Assembly: GCA_003833135.1 (NCBI GenBank)
Contig: QZLH01000998.1
Location: forward strand, 1 to 47,862
Length of the DNA stretch: 47,862 nucleotides
Source of the DNA: Oehlia diaphana
Lineage: Eukaryota > Glomeromycota > Glomeromycetes > Glomerales > Glomeraceae
Direction of reading: 5' to 3'
This document shows positions 13,201-23,922 of the stretch, in pieces. Positions within the stretch are counted from its first letter, which is position 1. Every line of letters starts with the position of its first letter. Under the pieces are notes generated by a model. It was not told the origin of the DNA. It saw only the letters and a program-made list of their open reading frames with translations, and made no database searches. Both the position numbers and the translations under genes were made by a program.

Positions 13201-14810
13201 TTGTTGAAACATAAAATTCTATAAAATTTCTTTTTACTATTTGGTAATCTATGGATGAAAGAATGTGTTACTAACTATTAATATTTGGCTTAATCATAAA
13301 TATCAAATTAAAGTGTGTATCCACTTTATCATCAAATCAGCTTATTTTAGTTAAAAAGAAAAAACAAAAGAAGCTTTTTTTTTTTTGAAGTCATCTATTA
13401 AAACTTTTTTGTATTGATTGTTTTTCTTTGATAAGGAGATAAAATAGGTTTTACAAAAAAAGAATATTTTTAAAGAAAAGATACCAGATGACCAAACTTT
13501 GAAACGTAAATATGCATAATAAAATTAATAATGAGAACCTGATGGAACAAGTATAGTTTTTACGCCATTTATTGTGGATAGTAGAAAATTTTTTTTTATT
13601 GTATAATTAATTGATATGATAGCGATAATTTTATTTTTTTTTAAAAAAAAAAATTTAAAATAAGTAAAATAATACAAAAAATAAAACAATAAATATAATT
13701 TTTATAATAACAACATAAAAAATAATTTATTTTATTTGTTAATTTACAGAGTTGCATACAATATTTCTTTATAAAGTCATATTTACGAGTCAAAAAAAGA
13801 TAATTTTTAGCGATCGTATGGTTTTTTAGTCTAGTAGAAAATTTCAAACTCCGTGTGAAATAACCATACATATTGAAAAAAAACTTTAATAGTCACAACA
13901 TCTCTTTTTTAAAATATTCCCATTCATCATAATTAACCATTCATATGTGCAGAAAAAAAAAATTATTTTATGATTATATTAAAAAATATATATTATATAT
14001 TGTCGGCGTAGTAAAAATCCCAACTGTATTACAATAACTTAAAATTCTTTTGTTTTGTATGTTTCGGAATCAACATAAATTATTTAAGTTATTAAAAAGA
14101 AAATAAGAAATAGAGATTAATAAAAATAAAATAATTTGAACGAATTAAAATATATTTTTTTATTTCAACTCGTCGAGAAACTATTGTTGAATTTAATATT
14201 CTATAAAATTATATCTTTCTATTTGATAATAATTATCAAATTGTATTATTAAAAAATAAATAATTTTTTTTTTATTTATTAAAAAAAAAATCAACGATAA
14301 GAAAAATTTTCTAAATAAGAGATTCCATTTTAAAACGCCAACATGCATTAAAGTTTCTCAAATATAATAACTTTAGTAACGAATAAAACCTGATAGAAAC
14401 AGGTGAACAACTTTTTAATGTGATAAAATGATAATTTTAATTATTTTAAAATTTTAAAAAAAAATTAAAATAAATAACAAATAAATGGGCAACCCATTTG
14501 AATTGTTTAAAAGATCTGCATTTAAAATTACTTCATATGACTCGCTTTGTCCGTCAAAAAAGGAAATAATTGATCTACACTTTCAATACTTAATAAATAT
14601 TAATTTTAGCGATCGTATATTTTTTTAGTTTAGTTTATTAGAAAATTTTCAAAAAAAAGACTATGCAATATGCATTCTGGAAAAAAACTATATCACAAAT
14701 TTAAAATAATTCTTTCAATATGATTAGCCGTTATTTACAGAAAAATATAATCAAATTTGTATTGGCGTAATAAAATTCTAACCCTGTTTATACTCACTTT
14801 ATACTGTATC
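10235..14810. repeat. Tandem array of about five degenerate 1-kb non-coding units
   Basis: The same ordered landmarks recur at about 1-kb steps. ACCAGATGACCAA occurs at 10448, 11473, 12503 and 13483. TTTCAAACTCCGTGTGAAA occurs at about 10849, 11890, 12831 and 13841. Other repeated landmarks are CTATGGATGAAAGAATGTG, a poly-T block followed by GAAATC, and TTGGCGTAGTAAAAATTCTAA followed by TATACTGTATTAC. The units run roughly 10240-11190, 11190-12230, 12230-13230, 13230-14200 and a more diverged, truncated 14200-14810. Units carry many small indels and no long open frame, so this is an old tandem duplication of non-coding DNA or a satellite-like locus. Unit 3 lacks some internal sequence present in its neighbours. 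Confidence 0.92.
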
Positions 14811-14814
14811 ACAC

Positions 14815-14835
14815 TGTCACAAAAAGTTTGTGACA
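14815..14835. repeat. Perfect short hairpin at the array edge
   Basis: TGTCACAAA and TTTGTGACA form a perfect 9-bp stem with a 3-nt loop. It sits immediately after the last 1-kb unit, so it may mark the array boundary or the tip of an element. Confidence 0.8.
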
Positions 14836-15431
14836 ATGAAACTATGTTCAGCGCTGCGGCCACTGCACCTATAAATGTAGTGATTCCACGTGACAATAAT
14901 TAGGTCACGGGATCAATAAAGCATGAATCCATATTCTGTATAATAAATTTCTTTAATTATAATTAAACGTGTTCAGAAATTATATTTTATTACAAAAAAA
15001 AAGAAAGAAAAATTTTCGCTTTCAATATTTTAGACTATTTTCAACCGTGAATTTACTTTTACTTCCAAGAAAAAATAAAATAAAATAAAATTTCAAAAAA
15101 TATTTAAAATTGTTAACATCTAAATATTTTGACAATTAATTTTATGATGAAAAAAATACGAAAATTATAAAACGCGCCATGACGCTAGTAGATTAGATAA
15201 GCTGATTCTTATAATATAATAATTATTATATTCCACTTTGTAGTATCATAACTCTGCAGCATATACTTTCACATATATTCACATAAGTTTTCGAATTTTT
15301 TTATTTTACAATAATTGCAATACAAAAAAAATAGTATTAATTAAATCCTTTTTTTCTGACAATTTTCGAGCAATTTTAATTAGTATAACTTGTTTAGTTT
15401 AGACCATAGTTTTTGAGAAAACGTTGAGCGC

Positions 15432-15657
15432 CAGTGGTGTGATTTAGTAAAATCGAAAAAATTCGGCTATTCAGGTTATAAAACATCAGAATATTCCTGT
15501 TTGATAGTTTTCACCTTCACCTTGCATAACATTTACAGTCGGACCTCTATGTAGTATGTACTGATGCAACTGTTGAGAAAAAAGTATCGGTACATCAAAT
15601 TATCGATATATTAAGAAAATTTTATGTACCGATATTTTACTGTAATCGCCACTGGAT
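15432..15657. mobile_element. Putative small inverted-repeat element with internal hairpin
   Basis: The left end CCAGTGGTGTGATTTAGTAAAA and the right end (reverse complement CCAGTGGCGATTACAGTAAAA) form imperfect terminal inverted repeats over a 226-bp segment. Inside, TATCGGTACAT at about 15586 pairs with ATGTACCGATA near 15645 as a perfect 11-bp stem. A pogo-like terminus, CAGTCGGACCTCTATG, lies at about 15536. No matching target duplication was found, so the boundaries are uncertain. Confidence 0.4.
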
Positions 15658-16030
15658 AAAACAAACCCTCCAGGTTTGATTCGGTATATAATGAATTCGT
15701 TATATAATATAACGAAATTCTGGATAATTTAGGCCAAATTGTAGTGCCGGCCAGAATTATAATTCGTTTGACATAAATTTTTCGAAAAAATTATTGATAA
15801 TCCTGGCCGGCGCTATAAATTTGGCCTGGATTGGTTATAGTCACATGACTGTTCGTTATAGAAGATATGATAATATATGGCTAATATATAGGGTTCGGTT
15901 GAATGAGTTATATAGTGTTTTATTACAAAAGTTCGTTATATCCAGTGAAATAATTTATAAAAAATCGTTTCTGGAAATTCCGCTTCGGTATAACGAAATT
16001 TCGGTACAAACAGGTTCGTTATAACCGTTT
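15658..16030. mobile_element. Worn TTCGGTATAACGAA-rich element end(s)
   Basis: Motifs related to CGGTATAACGAAATT and GGTTCGTTATAA appear in opposite orientations on both sides of a 107-bp MITE (about 15675-15720 and 15985-16025). Termini of this flavour are typical of pogo/Tc1-superfamily elements. The stretch probably represents a non-autonomous element that was later split. The open frame at 15794-16024 lies inside it and is not a gene. Confidence 0.45.
15726..15832. mobile_element. 107-bp MITE of the GGCCAAATT-GTGCCGGCC family
   Basis: The 35-bp arm at 15726-15760 (core AGGCCAAATTGTAGTGCCGG) is the imperfect reverse complement of 15797-15832 (core AGGCCAAATTTATAGCGCCG). Related sequences occur at 23.26, 23.62 and 34.43 kb, so it is a dispersed family. 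It is nested in an older element. Confidence 0.75.
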
Positions 16031-16189
16031 ATAATAAAATATCTCAATTTAAATTAATTGTATAATAACTAAATTTTAATACATTTATTATTATATTAAT
16101 ATATTACTACTTACTAGGTTATTAGCATAAATGAATAATATATTGTTGGCTAAACCCATCCGTCTATTGAATAAAACTATCTAATGTAG

Positions 16190-17750
16190 TTTGCTTTGCA
16201 TCATTAATATGTGATGTTGATACTCGACATCTTGATTTTTTAATTTATCTGGATTAGTAAATATGATGAATACTTGAAAATAAAACAAGATCATCCAGAT
16301 GACTTAAGGTTTCTTTAGTTGAAATCACGCTATCCTTGGATTTCATCATGGGCACAATTTCATCATCTGCTAACCCTTCGCTTAAACAGTCATAAATATG
16401 AAAAAAAATCCACTACATCCATAGGATCATTGAATGGAAGTTGGTAAATCAGCTCTTGTATCTCCATGAACGAATTGCTCGATCATCATGATCCTCAATT
16501 GTAGCGCTCATTTCATCTTGCGGAAGAATTCGTTGCCAACAATTAAAAATTGTCTGCTGACTTACAGAATCTTAAGCATTAGTTAATTGATGGCATCATA
16601 AATATTTAGTGGAATGACTTCTTTTTCAATTCTTGTGAAATGTTGTACCTCGATCAAGTAATTTCTGATGTTGTGCCTGAACTATCAAAAATACACAATT
16701 TATATAATTTGAATCTAGCTTGTAAAACATCTATGTTAATATTTTACTATTTTTAAATAAATAATAAAATATATTACCGACCTTAAAAGAATCAATAATA
16801 CCTGCATCACGTAAATGTGCTGTAGTATTTGGTGGCAATAAATGCACAGTCACATTTGTTTTCATTTATTACATGTGCTTATTATCAACTAGTAAAAGAT
16901 GGCGATTTTGCAATCCGCATTTGCCAACCCAATTTTGCAAAGATAGTCATTCCATATTGAAATGTGCATCCATGCGGTAGAATTCCGACAGTAATTAATC
17001 GATAAATTTTTTTTCCCATAGGTTTTGATAATCATGGATAAAAGTAGCTTCAATTTCTCATGGGCAGTAGCGTAACACGTCTTTTTGATTTTTTTTCCAT
17101 AAAGTGGACCTTGTACTAGTGTTTTGGAAGTTCAAGGTCCATACAGTCCTAAAATAAAAAGAAAAAAATATTATTCATTCATTTATTAAAAAAAAAATTT
17201 AAGATTACCTGTTTCATCACAATTAATAACATTGTCAAACATAATCTTTTAATGATTTCACGCAAAATTTTCCTTTCTTCTTCTAATATTTCCAATGGTG
17301 CACTTTAGCTTCACCCCATTTAACGTACTGCTTTAAATTATGACGTTCTTTAAATCCATTATCCATATATTAAGAGCTGTAAAATTATTGGCTCCAAACT
17401 TCCGTGCAAAATTTAGCTTTAACTACACGTAAAAATCAGTATTTGGGATAAGGTCTGCACTCTGCAGTAAGTGTGTTTGTTGCCCGAAAGAGCCTTTTCA
17501 ATTTAAGGAAAACGTGTAGACTTGTACTGTAGTATATTTATCGCACATTGAAGATCTGACACTTTATTACAATTTCGACACAACATATAAATAATTCAAA
17601 TCTTTTTCTTAGATACTCTCTAAATGATTTCGGTGAAGTTTTGATTTCATCGCATAATAAACGTACAGTGTGTATAAACAAATGGAAAAATACCAAATGA
17701 CATTTATTTTTCATTTCAGGTAATTTATCGAACACTTGAATAATCCGATT
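16190..17750 (-). pseudogene. Decayed pogo/Tigger-family DDE transposase
   Basis: Reading the minus strand in shifting frames recovers the pogo order. First come CENP-B-type helix-turn-helix fragments (FARKFGANNFTALN, then FKERHNLKQYVKWGEAK near 17320). The first catalytic Asp follows in NVINCDETGLY (about 17212-17235), then AWM and WNDYLCKIG (about 16930-16975), the second Asp in LLLVDN (about 16885), and the third in HLLPPNTTAHL then DAGIIDSFK (about 16790-16850). The C-terminal SQQTIFNCW lies near 16545. Frames are joined by two intron-like gaps, about 17151-17211 and 16690-16785, with GT...AG ends. Several frameshifts and stops make it non-functional. Pogo transposases cut and paste DNA at TA targets. 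No confident right terminus was found. Confidence 0.85.
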
Positions 17751-17876
17751 TTAACAAGAATCAGTGTTTGACAATGACGAAAAATTATTTCTATAAAAGA
17801 ATTTTAATTTGTTAAAAGGGATGGATTTATTTTTGTTTATAGTTAATTGGTTGGTTTAATTTATTCTCAATATCAC

Positions 17877-17978
17877 CCCTATAAAAAATTTTTCAGAAAA
17901 ATGATCACGTGTCTTAGTTTCTTCGAAACAAAAACCAGAAAAATGATCATTTATCGGAGTTGTAAGTCTGTAATTAAA
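17877..17978 (+). repeat. Dispersed 95-100 bp repeat, copy 1
   Basis: The segment carries AGAAAAATGATCA twice and ATGATCATTTATCGGAGTT. It matches the reverse complement of 32278-32369 over its whole length with scattered differences. A partial third piece (TTATCGGAGTTATTTCCAGA) follows at about 18024. It lies just outside the decayed pogo transposase and looks like a MITE or short retro-element remnant. Confidence 0.8.
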
Positions 17979-18830
17979 CGATGTATTCACCTCTTCCAAG
18001 TAAATATAAAAAATAATAAATATTTATCGGAGTTATTTCCAGAAATTTTTTTTTATAAGACACGTCAGGGGCTGATACTTGAAATATTTTTTTTTTCACA
18101 CCACGTAAATAAATCGATAAGCGGAGCTGATGTGAATTGACAATGGTATGAAACAGACGAAGGTAACTCATAAAAAATAGCAGTATTATTTTCTAAATTT
18201 CATCGAACTAAAGGGCAGGATGAATTAATAGGTAAAGATGGTCTTCGGAGAACTCGGAAGACGCCGATCAATAACGCTACAAATTATTTTTCAGAGGATG
18301 ATCGATTTGAAATGAGGTGGGATCGACGGTTAATAAAAATGATTTAGTTACAGATTTTACAAATTGAATTCATAATTTAGTGGTATATTAAAATATTAAT
18401 GTGAATGGAGAAGGATCAAAAGGTAAAGGTAAAGAGGTTGAGACGGATAATGATAAATTGAATGCAAACAAAAAACGCGCAAACTCAGGGAAGTAGGGAT
18501 GATAGTATTAGTGAGTAATTATGCAGTAAAGTGATCTTTTATACTGTAACTAACTTAGTCACAATATAGTCAGGTTTTTGTAGTATAGATCATGAATGTT
18601 ATTTGTATTAGTTTAGATACTTTATTGAGATGATGTATTTACGTCTATATTGGAATTAATTACGTCCTGTAATTACTTCAATAAAGTTTTCATAAAAAAA
18701 AAATTTGATCAAAAGCTTCCGTATACAGAACGTATCTTACAAGATACGGAATTATATTTCAAAATGTGTCTAGACGTATCTCTCAGTATACAAAACTTAT
18801 CTTTCAGTATAAAAATGTATCTAATTTTTT
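17979..18830. other. Unassigned DNA between two pogo remnants
   Basis: Contains a poly-T patch with an acceptor-like end, then a G-rich stretch at 18410-18500 reading GEGSKGKGKEVE on the plus strand without an intact frame. This could be the eroded start of the pogo fragment that follows, but no family motif is clear. Confidence 0.4.
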
Positions 18831-18834
18831 TATA

Positions 18835-19265
18835 GGGATTAGAAACTTAGTTATAAAAAATTGTGGTGCTAAAATTGTGCAAATTAGAACAACTGAAAAT
18901 GAAAAAAATTGTTTTACATGTGTTCTTATAGTTCTTGCAGATGGTACATAATTACCACCAATTGTCATTTTTAAAGTAAGCAAATGCCAAGGAATTTACC
19001 TTTACTGAAAGATGGACTTCGTGGTAAATTTTCTTATACTAAAAATTTGAGAAAGCCCGAATATGTAAATGGATACTGAGACATGGGCAGAAATTCTAAA
19101 AGAAATGATTGTAAAGTCATTTAAAAAATAAAAAATACGGTATTAGTAACGCGATGGATGGGTCAGAAAGATGATTTGATTGGGCAAGATAAAAGAGAGG
19201 AAATTGATGGAGATGAAAAGGAAATTATAGATATAGATAGTGATTTGGCTGATATTAGATGAATT
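18835..19265 (+). pseudogene. Second decayed pogo transposase, internally deleted
   Basis: The plus strand reads KIVQIRTTENEKNCFTCVL then VLADGT, a stop, and LPPIVIFK, a hallmark segment of pogo/Tigger transposases between the first and second catalytic residues. It jumps after WAEILKEMIVKSF (about 19080-19120) directly to a C-terminal acidic tail related to GSEDDLIGQDKREEIDGD (about 19160-19240). The second and third catalytic aspartates are missing, so the core has been deleted. It is on the opposite strand to the neighbouring copy and differs from it in sequence, so it is a separate insertion. Confidence 0.8.
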
Positions 19266-19604
19266 GGAAAATGATGAACTAAATAATGAATTTTATTAAA
19301 AATAAAAATTTTAAAATATAAAATATAATAAAAATTTTTTTTTTTCAAATTTGAGTGGTGCTTATTCAGAAGACGGAAGGATACGGTAATTATTTTCACG
19401 TTATAAATTTTTTTTTATTATTCTTATATTAATTTATTAATTTGAATGAAGTCAGATGATAATCAATATCACAGTGATTTATGTTAACTTATTTAGAAAA
19501 TATTTTTTACATTAGTTATCATACAACATTCTGTATTTATTGATAATAAGTATACTAGGTAACGGTGACCGTTAAACGTCCGAACGTCTGAAGCGGGCGT
19601 TACG

Positions 19605-19735
19605 CTGCACGTATTCCAAATGGAATCTTATTGGTGTTATATTTTGCAACGATTTATAAACATCACGAGCACAACGTCTATCACGTTGATTATGAGTTTC
19701 ATTTTCTCTAATTTTGCGTTTTCTAAGTGTTCCAG
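19605..19735 (-). pseudogene. Short coding-like fragment, Arg-rich, family unknown
   Basis: The minus strand is open for about 43 codons with a biased, protein-like composition (RKRKIRENETHNQRDRRCAR then YKSLQNITP). It is less AT-rich than its surroundings. The pattern is reminiscent of the basic N-terminal repeats of some transposon proteins, but this cannot be assigned. A 15-bp odd palindrome, TAACGGTGACCGTTA, lies next to it at about 19560. Confidence 0.3.
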
Positions 19736-20156
19736 TATAAATAAATAAATACAGGCTGGATATCTATTTTATATTGTTAATTTATTATTTTAAGATTTTG
19801 ATAACGAAAATAAATTACACAGATATAACTGATAAGTTATATTTTTTCATTTAATATTTTTTCGTTTATTATTAATGAATCTTAAATTACATGAAGAAAA
19901 CAACTAAATTTATTATATATATCTTATAAAGGTTAAACTAAAGTTTAATAAAGTATAATTCTAAACTAATAGTATCGAAATTAATAAGCTAATAGTATAA
20001 AAAGTATTAAGCTTAAATAAAAAAGGTATATGTCACGTGTATATAAGTCACGTATGGGACAGACAAACATTGCATGCTTTTGCGTAGAATGTAAGTCTTC
20101 CACTCCAATTATACTTAAAAGAAAATTCAGCATAATCTTATTTGTTCATATTTAAA

Positions 20157-20651
20157 TTAGAAACTGTTAATCTGCGATCCTGATCCTAGTTCGTCTTGCA
20201 TCGCGGATTCATGAACGGCCTTCATCATGTCATTTTGACCTTTACGTCGCAGAGAAAATCCATTCCTTCTAATAAACCCATAAAGCCAACGTTCTGAGGC
20301 AAGAAAATTTTCTCCATTTGGATAAACTTGGGCAAACTCTCCGATTAAAACTTCTTTCATATAAAATTTAGCCACTTTAGAAGTCACTGCAATACCATCA
20401 TTTTGAAGTTCTATAAGCCAATTTTTTAAACTAGCTTCAGCTTCAGGATAATTTGCTTTTCTTCCTGCGCCAATACGTCGACTTTCCCCTTTTGCCGACT
20501 TAAGTTTATCTTCCCGATTTTTCCATCGCGAAATCATTGAATGATCAATAGAAAAATGACGTGCAGCTTCTCTTTGACCATGATTTTTTGCATATTTCAA
20601 AATCCTAAGCTTTTCGCTAGCAGAATATGATGACCTTCGAATTTTTGACAT
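20157..20651 (-). CDS. Pogo-type HTH protein (CENP-B/Psq DNA-binding half of a transposase)
   Basis: An intact 164-residue frame. Residues 1-55 form a Psq-like helix-turn-helix (SASEKLRILKYAKNHGQR, then HFSIDHSMISRWKNRE). Residues 70-140 form a CENP-B/Tc5-type second HTH (LKNWLIELQNDGIAVTS, FLASERWLYGFIRRNGFSLR). This is the DNA-binding half of pogo/Tigger transposases, which are usually 450-550 residues long, so the DDE nuclease half is absent. The sequence ends with its own stop after SGSQINSF, and no DDE motif is found downstream. It may be a truncated element or a solo DNA-binding protein. Unlike the other two pogo copies it has no stop or frameshift. Confidence 0.75.
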   Translation of the reverse strand: MSKIRRSSYSASEKLRILKYAKNHGQREAARHFSIDHSMISRWKNREDKLKSAKGESRRIGAGRKANYPEAEASLKNWLIELQNDGIAVTSKVAKFYMKEVLIGEFAQVYPNGENFLASERWLYGFIRRNGFSLRRKGQNDMMKAVHESAMQDELGSGSQINSF

Positions 20652-21026
20652 CGTGTGTGGAAAAAATGTATGTGAAAAATTTTTATATTACATAAATCTA
20701 TATAAATTCGACTTTACCCCTATTTTAAAGTACAAAAAATTTATTCCATGTATAAAAAAAAACTGCAGAATTTCTTTAAAAAAGTGGTGCTTAGGGATAT
20801 GGGTAAGTCTAATTGCGAATTTTCTAATTTTTTGTGTTTTTATTAATTGAAAAGAGATTAATTTTATCGTCTATGAATATCCTAAATATCGTGTGATTTC
20901 AATGATAATCGTAGTCTTATGGCTTGTGGCTTATGTGGCTTTGTAATAATAATAATTAGTTGGTGCGAAGCTGATCCGTCCGGCACGTAACGATGTACAA
21001 CAATAAAATATATAAGCAACACTTCG

Positions 21027-21180
21027 GGCTTATAACCGCTTACTAACCGTTTCCCGACAGCCTAACGCTGGCCGTTTGATCACGTGTTCGACATAACTCT
21101 GCATAACTCTGGCCAAACCTGTCGGGCAAATGTCCTGTCGCGTCGGGAAATCGTGCCGTAACCCTTATAATAATCCCTAT
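21027..21180. repeat. GC-richer patch with inverted repeats
   Basis: CCCGACAG near 21053 is repeated inverted as CTGTCGGG near 21119, and TTTCCCGAC as GTCGGGAAA near 21143. The outer sequences GCTTATAACC and GGGTTACGGC are loosely similar inverted ends. The local GC content is far above the window average. Probably a worn MITE. Confidence 0.45.
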
Positions 21181-21605
21181 AAAGTATTTTCACCGCGTTT
21201 ATTTTCTTTTTTATTCCATGTTACTTCCGTAAATGTATCATATTCAGGTAGTTTTTACAGAAACTGCGGATAAATTTTTTTTACAGGGAATATCTAAACG
21301 TACTTTTCAGCCATAAAGAGAATAAAAGAAAAAAATAAAAATAATAATAAAAGATGACTAAATTATGTATAGACGTTCTATAAAAATACTCTTCATTTCT
21401 TGCCTTTAGTAAATAAAATTTGGAATGAGATTATTTTTCTAATTCTATGGAAAAATCCTTGGGAATATTTAATATACTGAAAGAGGAAATTTCGAGATTT
21501 AATTATTTTACCTTTATCAAGTGAATCAAGAAATAAATTAAAAATCAACATTTGGGTAACCTTAGATATAGAAATGCGCTTTCTCTTGCTAGTGATACTA
21601 ATGCT

Positions 21606-22200
21606 AACAACAATTCATAAACAAAAACGAGTTGAAAACACATGAATGATGATTAGTGACGAAACAGCTTTCCAATTATACCGTAACACCATAAAGCATT
21701 GGTGTAAAAATGCAAGGACAATCCTATACAGAAATTTTAGAAAGACATATCCTAAAAGTGTACAATATGTTACGAGGCTGCAACAAGATAATACTAAGCA
21801 TACCAGTCGTATTGCTAGGAAATTTCTTGATTATAGTGCTAATAGTCCAGACCTAAATAAATCCTACTAAAACCTTTAAGCAATCATAAAAAAGAAAGTG
21901 AAGTTACGTAGGCCAAAAAAACCCTTAGTGAATCGGAGCGTTTTTGGAGTAGCGAAATATCCCAAATAGCCTTCTAATTAATCTTGCAAACTACCGTATT
22001 TTCCAAAATTAGTCACCCCTTTTTTACAAGGATTTTGGTTAAAAAACTTGGGGAGGTGCTTAATTTTGGTAGTTTTTTTACTAGTATTTTTTTTTATCAA
22101 AGTTCGAAAAGTTGGTAGGGTGCTTAATTTCGGGGGCGACTAATTTTGGAAAAATACGGTAAATGCTATAGCGTTGTAGAGAGGTTATTGAAAAAATTGG
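21606..22200 (+). pseudogene. Tc1/mariner transposase remnant split by a MITE
   Basis: The plus strand reads ISDETAFQLYRNTIKHW, the first catalytic Asp region of Tc1-like transposases. After a deletion it continues as LQQDNTKHTSRIARKFL (second Asp region), then ANSPDLN (where the family continues PIENLW) at about 21840. Broken frames reading AIIKKKVKLRRPK and REVIEKIGG follow. The part between the first and second Asp is shortened. A 170-bp MITE interrupts the C-terminal region at 21992-22161. Stops and frameshifts make it non-functional. Tc1/mariner enzymes mobilise elements that insert at TA dinucleotides. Confidence 0.88.
21992..22161. mobile_element. TA-flanked MITE inserted in the Tc1 transposase
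   Basis: The termini CCGTATTTTCCAAAATTAGT and (reverse complement) CCGTATTTTTCCAAAATTAG form inverted repeats of about 27 bp with a single indel, bounded on each side by TA. Taking out the element with one TA leaves the flanking transposase-related frame in register, which supports a simple insertion. The TA duplication and the ends indicate a Tc1/mariner-superfamily non-autonomous element. Two internal copies of GGTGCTTAATTT are direct repeats. Confidence 0.9.
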
Positions 22201-22201
22201 T

Positions 22202-22987
22202 GGATAAATATTATATTAATTTTTATGATAAAGTTAACATGATAAAGAAAAGTAGTCATTGTTACATACCACTGTAAATGACGAATTGAACATGCAAATA
22301 CAATATAAATTCCAATATAGCTAAACAATTTGAATGGAATTATTTAGAAAATTTATATTTACAGCTTTACAAGTTTTGAAGGCTAATAAGTTTATTACAG
22401 GAATGTTTTTAGCAAATACTATTATCAAAATACGAATATTGATAATAAAGATCATGCGATATTTATAAAATAATAAAAGATTTATTCAGGTGTTTTTTAT
22501 AAAAAGTGATGCATATGTACTCTATAATATTTAATTATAATAAATATTTTCATTGTAAATTTCATTAAACATTAATTTTGAAGTTTGGGGAAAAAATGTT
22601 ATAAAGAATTCTATTTGTAGTAAAAGTGGTTCTTTAATTTATGAGTTTCTGTTTATACATTTGCAATAGTAAGCCATTTGCTAATAATTTTTTTTCTCTA
22701 GAAACATTTTAGTCTTGTGAATTAATTGTGGTTCTTCATGTTTGAGTTGAGATGTGAATAACAATAGAAGTACTTGAAAAAATAATGGGACAGTTCAATT
22801 TATAATTTCCTATTATGTTTGCAACATGATTAACTGACATGAATGTAAAGTATAATATCACTGGAAAAATTATAATTTGCAACAACTCCAATTATCTCTT
22901 GAAGTAATGTAATGAATTAATGTTTTATTCCATAATTGCTGCACATAAAGGTGAATAAAGCAATCCACTTATATAGTTCCAATTTTC
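22202..22987. other. AT-rich intergenic DNA, no gene seen
   Basis: Nothing recognisable lies between the Tc1 remnant and the hAT-type element. Confidence 0.5.
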
Positions 22988-22995
22988 AGATCCCT

Positions 22996-23914
22996 TAGTG
23001 CTTCGATCCATGCACGGATAAAACCGTGGTATCCGGATATCCGAAAAAAAAATAGCTATCCGGATACCGTGGGTTTATCCAGATAAATTATCCAGATAGA
23101 AAATATCCAGTTTCACTCATTATCCGGATAAAAAAAATTATAAAAAAATTTTTTTTAATCATTTAAATTACTTATTTATTGAAATTATTATTTATTAAAT
23201 TACCATTTGTTAAAATCATAATATATCTTACTAAAATTACTAGTAGAATATTCAATGGTCGGTAGTAATTCAGGCCATCTATAATGCCAGCTGAATTTTG
23301 CGAAATTGATATTTGTCAAGAGGCAGCAGTATCCGGCCCAGCTAAACAAAATTTGGGATTTTTGTAATTTTGGCCATTATATGTTTGGCCCAAATTACTG
23401 TTGATCCATGATTTTTTAAAAAAAATGATTTTTTCTAATAGATAGGTTGAATTGATTAATTTTATATTACAAAATAGTATATAAATATAATAAAAATAAT
23501 TAGTTTATGCCTAATCTTCCATTATTTTACGATTTTAATGTGTTTTTTTTATTCATAATAATGTATCTATTGCAAAATTTTTCGTTTCTCAAATTTTCAA
23601 AAAATTGATATAATTCAGGCAAAATTCGTAGTGCCGGCCGAAATTAAGATTTTATTTTATTTAAAATTAATAAAATTAATAAAATATCACTAATTTCATT
23701 AAAAATATTAATTCAAAATTTAATTAAGTTAATTGCACTGATATTATTTGTTAAGATCGATCAATGAAAAAATTTTTTTATATATAATCTTATCCAGGTT
23801 TCGGTTTCTATCCGGATATATCTGGATTTATATCCAAACCGGATAATCCAGATAAAACCTGGATAATTTTTTTAATTTATCCGGATAACGGTTTCTACCC
23901 GGATTGAAGCACTA
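22996..23914. mobile_element. Non-autonomous hAT-type element, 919 bp, with exact 8-bp target duplication
   Basis: The element begins TAGTGCTTCGATCC and ends with the inverted complement TAGTGCTTCAATCC (13 of 14 match). The flanks 22988-22995 and 23915-23922 are both AGATCCCT. An 8-bp target duplication with TAG-type termini is the hAT signature. Both subterminal regions are packed with ATCCGGATA-type motifs in both orientations, likely transposase-binding repeats. There is no transposase frame. The inside holds at least one other MITE (23264-23399) and a further related piece near 23615. Confidence 0.9.
23264..23399. mobile_element. MITE nested in the hAT element
   Basis: AGTAATTCAGGCC at the left end and AGTAATTTGGGCC (reverse complement of the right end) are imperfect terminal inverted repeats around 136 bp. 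Internal AATGCCAGC and CCGGCCCAGC motifs tie it to the GGCC-rich MITE at 15.73 kb. A partial relative (TTCAGGCAAAATTCGTAGTG) lies at about 23614. Confidence 0.65.
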
Positions 23915-23922
23915 AGATCCCT

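Noticed and set aside
13641..13871. 76-codon minus-strand frame
   Set aside because: Lies within unit 4 of the 1-kb array, is not conserved in the other units and is dominated by I, L, F and Y from A/T runs.
15794..16024. 76-codon plus-strand frame
   Set aside because: Runs from a MITE into transposon-end sequence (TTCGGTATAACGAA); no protein family.
17847..18171. Two overlapping frames on opposite strands
   Set aside because: Both run through the dispersed repeat and poly-T DNA; no motif.
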